Assembly (NCBI GenBank): GCA_937983055.1 | Contig: CALJLA010000088.1 | Coordinates: 1-6,461, forward strand | Reading direction: 5' to 3' | Length of the DNA stretch: 6,461 nt | DNA from: an uncultured Pseudomonadota bacterium | GTDB taxonomy: Bacteria; Pseudomonadota; Gammaproteobacteria; Burkholderiales; Eutrophovitaceae | Shown here: positions 5,194 through 6,461 of the stretch, one piece after another | Numbering within the stretch: position 1 is the first letter of the stretch | How the letters are laid out: the number at the start of each line of letters is the position of its first letter | Notes under the pieces: model-generated | The model's database searches: none | Seen by the model: the letters and a program-made list of their open reading frames with translations, nothing else | Told to the model about the DNA's origin: nothing | Translations under genes and position numbers: made by a program

Positions 5194-6461
5194 AATCGCT
5201 GAAGTCGCGCAGGATGCGGCCGGGCCGCCCGGCAGCCGGCAGCGCGCCGTCGCCGTTGCATACCCGCACGCCGTTCACCCACACGCCGTGCAGGCCGACT
5301 GCGGGCGTATCGACGCGGCTGGCGCCGCCGGGCAGGTCCGATACCCGGCGCTTCGCGCCCCGGCCGACCGTGCCGGGGTCGAACAGGATGAGATCGGCCC
5401 ATGCGCCGGGCGCCAGCCGGCCGCGATCCTTGATCCGGTAAAGTTTCGCCGGCCGCGCGGTTACCCAGTGTACCGCCTGTTCGAGCGACAGGTCGGCGCG
5501 CTCGCGTACCCAGTGGCCAAACAGATGCAGGCCGAATCCCGCGTCGCACAGAAACGCGAGGTGAGCGCCGGCGTCGGACAGGGTGACCTGGCCATGCGGT
5601 TGCCGCATCAGGCCGAGCAGCGCTTCCTCGTCGGTATTGAACAGCTTGCAGTCCACCAGCGCGTCGAGCTCGCCGTCGAGCCCGAAATCCAGGAACCAGT
5701 CGAACGGGTCCTTGCCTGCGGCGCGTGCCAGGGCCGTCACGTTGCGACCCGTCAGGCCCGCATGTCGTGGTTGCGTCACCTGCATGATCTGCATGTGCTC
5801 TAGGCTGTGATAGGAAAAACGGTTGGGTACGGTACGCGAGCGCGCCTCCCGTTTCACCGCGTCGCGAAATTGCGGATCGCGCAGCACCCGCTGGTAGGCG
5901 TCGGCCCCGTCCGCCTCGATCGCCGGGCGCCACGCAAGCAATGCTTCGAGCGGATAGGGATGGCGCAGCGTGAATTCCATTCCCAGGGGAAAGCAGCTCA
6001 CATGGCCCCACAGCTCGCGGCCGCGCGCGCGGGCCGCATCGATCTGGCCGAACTCCTCGATCACCCGCCCCGGGTCGTTCGGGTCCGAGAACATCGCGGC
6101 AATCATTACCGGGCGCCCGTTGCGCTCGGCCAGGTTCTCGAGCCAGGAGATCGACGTGGTCATGCCCTTGGTGATCTGGAACACCCCTCGCTCGGCCTCG
6201 CCCAACGCGCCGCTCAGTTCGAACATCTCGTGCTCGTCGGCAAGCCGCGACGGCATGGGTATGCCGTTCTCGCCGTTGTGCTGCTCCAGGGTAGAGGTCG
6301 AGAATCCGACTGCGCCGGCCTGCAGCGCATCGCGCACGATCTGTTTCATGCGCCCCACTTCATCCGGCGTTGCCCGGCGCCTCGGCGCGTCCTCGCCCAT
6401 GACAAAAGTGCGCACCGAGGAATGCCCGACGAAGGAGGCGACGTTGGGCACCGTGCCCTTG
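5192..6461 (-). CDS. Amidohydrolase of the N-acyl-D-amino-acid deacylase family (N-terminus outside window)
   Basis: The frame runs off the right edge. 422 residues are visible, and by family length (roughly 550-580) about 140-150 N-terminal residues, including the HxH metal motif, are missing. The apparent GTG at 6449-6451 is internal. From the edge inward: GTVPNVASFVGHSSVR with VMG, the RDALQAGAVGFSTS segment, then GVFQITKGMTTSISWLENLAE, LWGHVSCFPLGMEF, the catalytic-type LSDAGAH (Asp codon 5573-5575), LFGHWVRER, VTARPAKLYRIKDRGRLAPG with AWADLILFD, and DLPGG, the normal family C-terminus. D-aminoacylases hydrolyse N-acyl-D-amino acids in a TIM-barrel with zinc. This protein belongs with the COG3653 branch having SD(A/G)GAH. 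The THxR and SHxK segments holding zinc ligands in characterised D-aminoacylases read QITK and MIAAMF here, so substrate and metal use are uncertain. It converges with the DUF1353 gene. Confidence 0.9.
   Translation of the reverse strand, partial: KGTVPNVASFVGHSSVRTFVMGEDAPRRRATPDEVGRMKQIVRDALQAGAVGFSTSTLEQHNGENGIPMPSRLADEHEMFELSGALGEAERGVFQITKGMTTSISWLENLAERNGRPVMIAAMFSDPNDPGRVIEEFGQIDAARARGRELWGHVSCFPLGMEFTLRHPYPLEALLAWRPAIEADGADAYQRVLRDPQFRDAVKREARSRTVPNRFSYHSLEHMQIMQVTQPRHAGLTGRNVTALARAAGKDPFDWFLDFGLDGELDALVDCKLFNTDEEALLGLMRQPHGQVTLSDAGAHLAFLCDAGFGLHLFGHWVRERADLSLEQAVHWVTARPAKLYRIKDRGRLAPGAWADLILFDPGTVGRGAKRRVSDLPGGASRVDTPAVGLHGVWVNGVRVCNGDGALPAAGRPGRILRDFSD

Noticed and set aside
4281..6011. 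A 576-codon open frame on the minus strand across the DUF1353 gene and half of the amidohydrolase gene.
   Set aside because: It is a shadow of two well-supported genes in other frames. The translation is Arg/Ala/Pro-rich with no family pattern, as expected when GC-rich codons are read out of frame.

Overview
This is a GC-rich window from a proteobacterial chromosome, most likely a betaproteobacterium. That placement is an inference from protein resemblance: an EttA very close to the proteobacterial type, a short-chain dehydrogenase and a drug/metabolite transporter of types I associate with Burkholderiales-like genomes, and few A/T-rich stretches. A gammaproteobacterium is not excluded. I see no insertion sequence, integrase, tRNA, rRNA, CRISPR array or plasmid/phage replication gene. 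The content looks like ordinary chromosome with some poorly characterised genes.

Layout, left to right. (1) A 151-base leader with an inverted repeat precedes ettA (+), an ABC-F ATPase that acts on the ribosome. (2) Converging on ettA after a 24-base gap is a leftward pair: an SDR oxidoreductase (upstream, with a strong Shine-Dalgarno) followed 22 bases later by an EamA/DMT-type membrane transporter with a GTG start. They are probably one transcript. (3) A 237-base divergent promoter region separates the SDR gene from a rightward VOC (glyoxalase/dioxygenase-fold) gene. (4) A 288-base non-coding stretch follows. It ends in a sigma70-like promoter whose predicted transcription start falls on the start codon of a DUF1353 protein carrying an export signal. 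(5) The DUF1353 gene ends at a strong GC hairpin with a short T-run. Its far end overlaps the stop codon of the converging last gene, an amidohydrolase of the N-acyl-D-amino-acid deacylase family (COG3653-like), whose N-terminus lies beyond the right edge.

The genes do not form one visible pathway. The only likely operon is SDR plus transporter; the rest are probably single-gene units arranged convergently and divergently. The points most worth a second look are the exported DUF1353 protein (with a Cys-X3-Cys-His cluster and a possibly leaderless mRNA), the deacylase-like enzyme that lacks the zinc-ligand motifs of characterised D-aminoacylases, and the SDR with a non-standard segment after its catalytic lysine. 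I found no convincing new multi-gene system.
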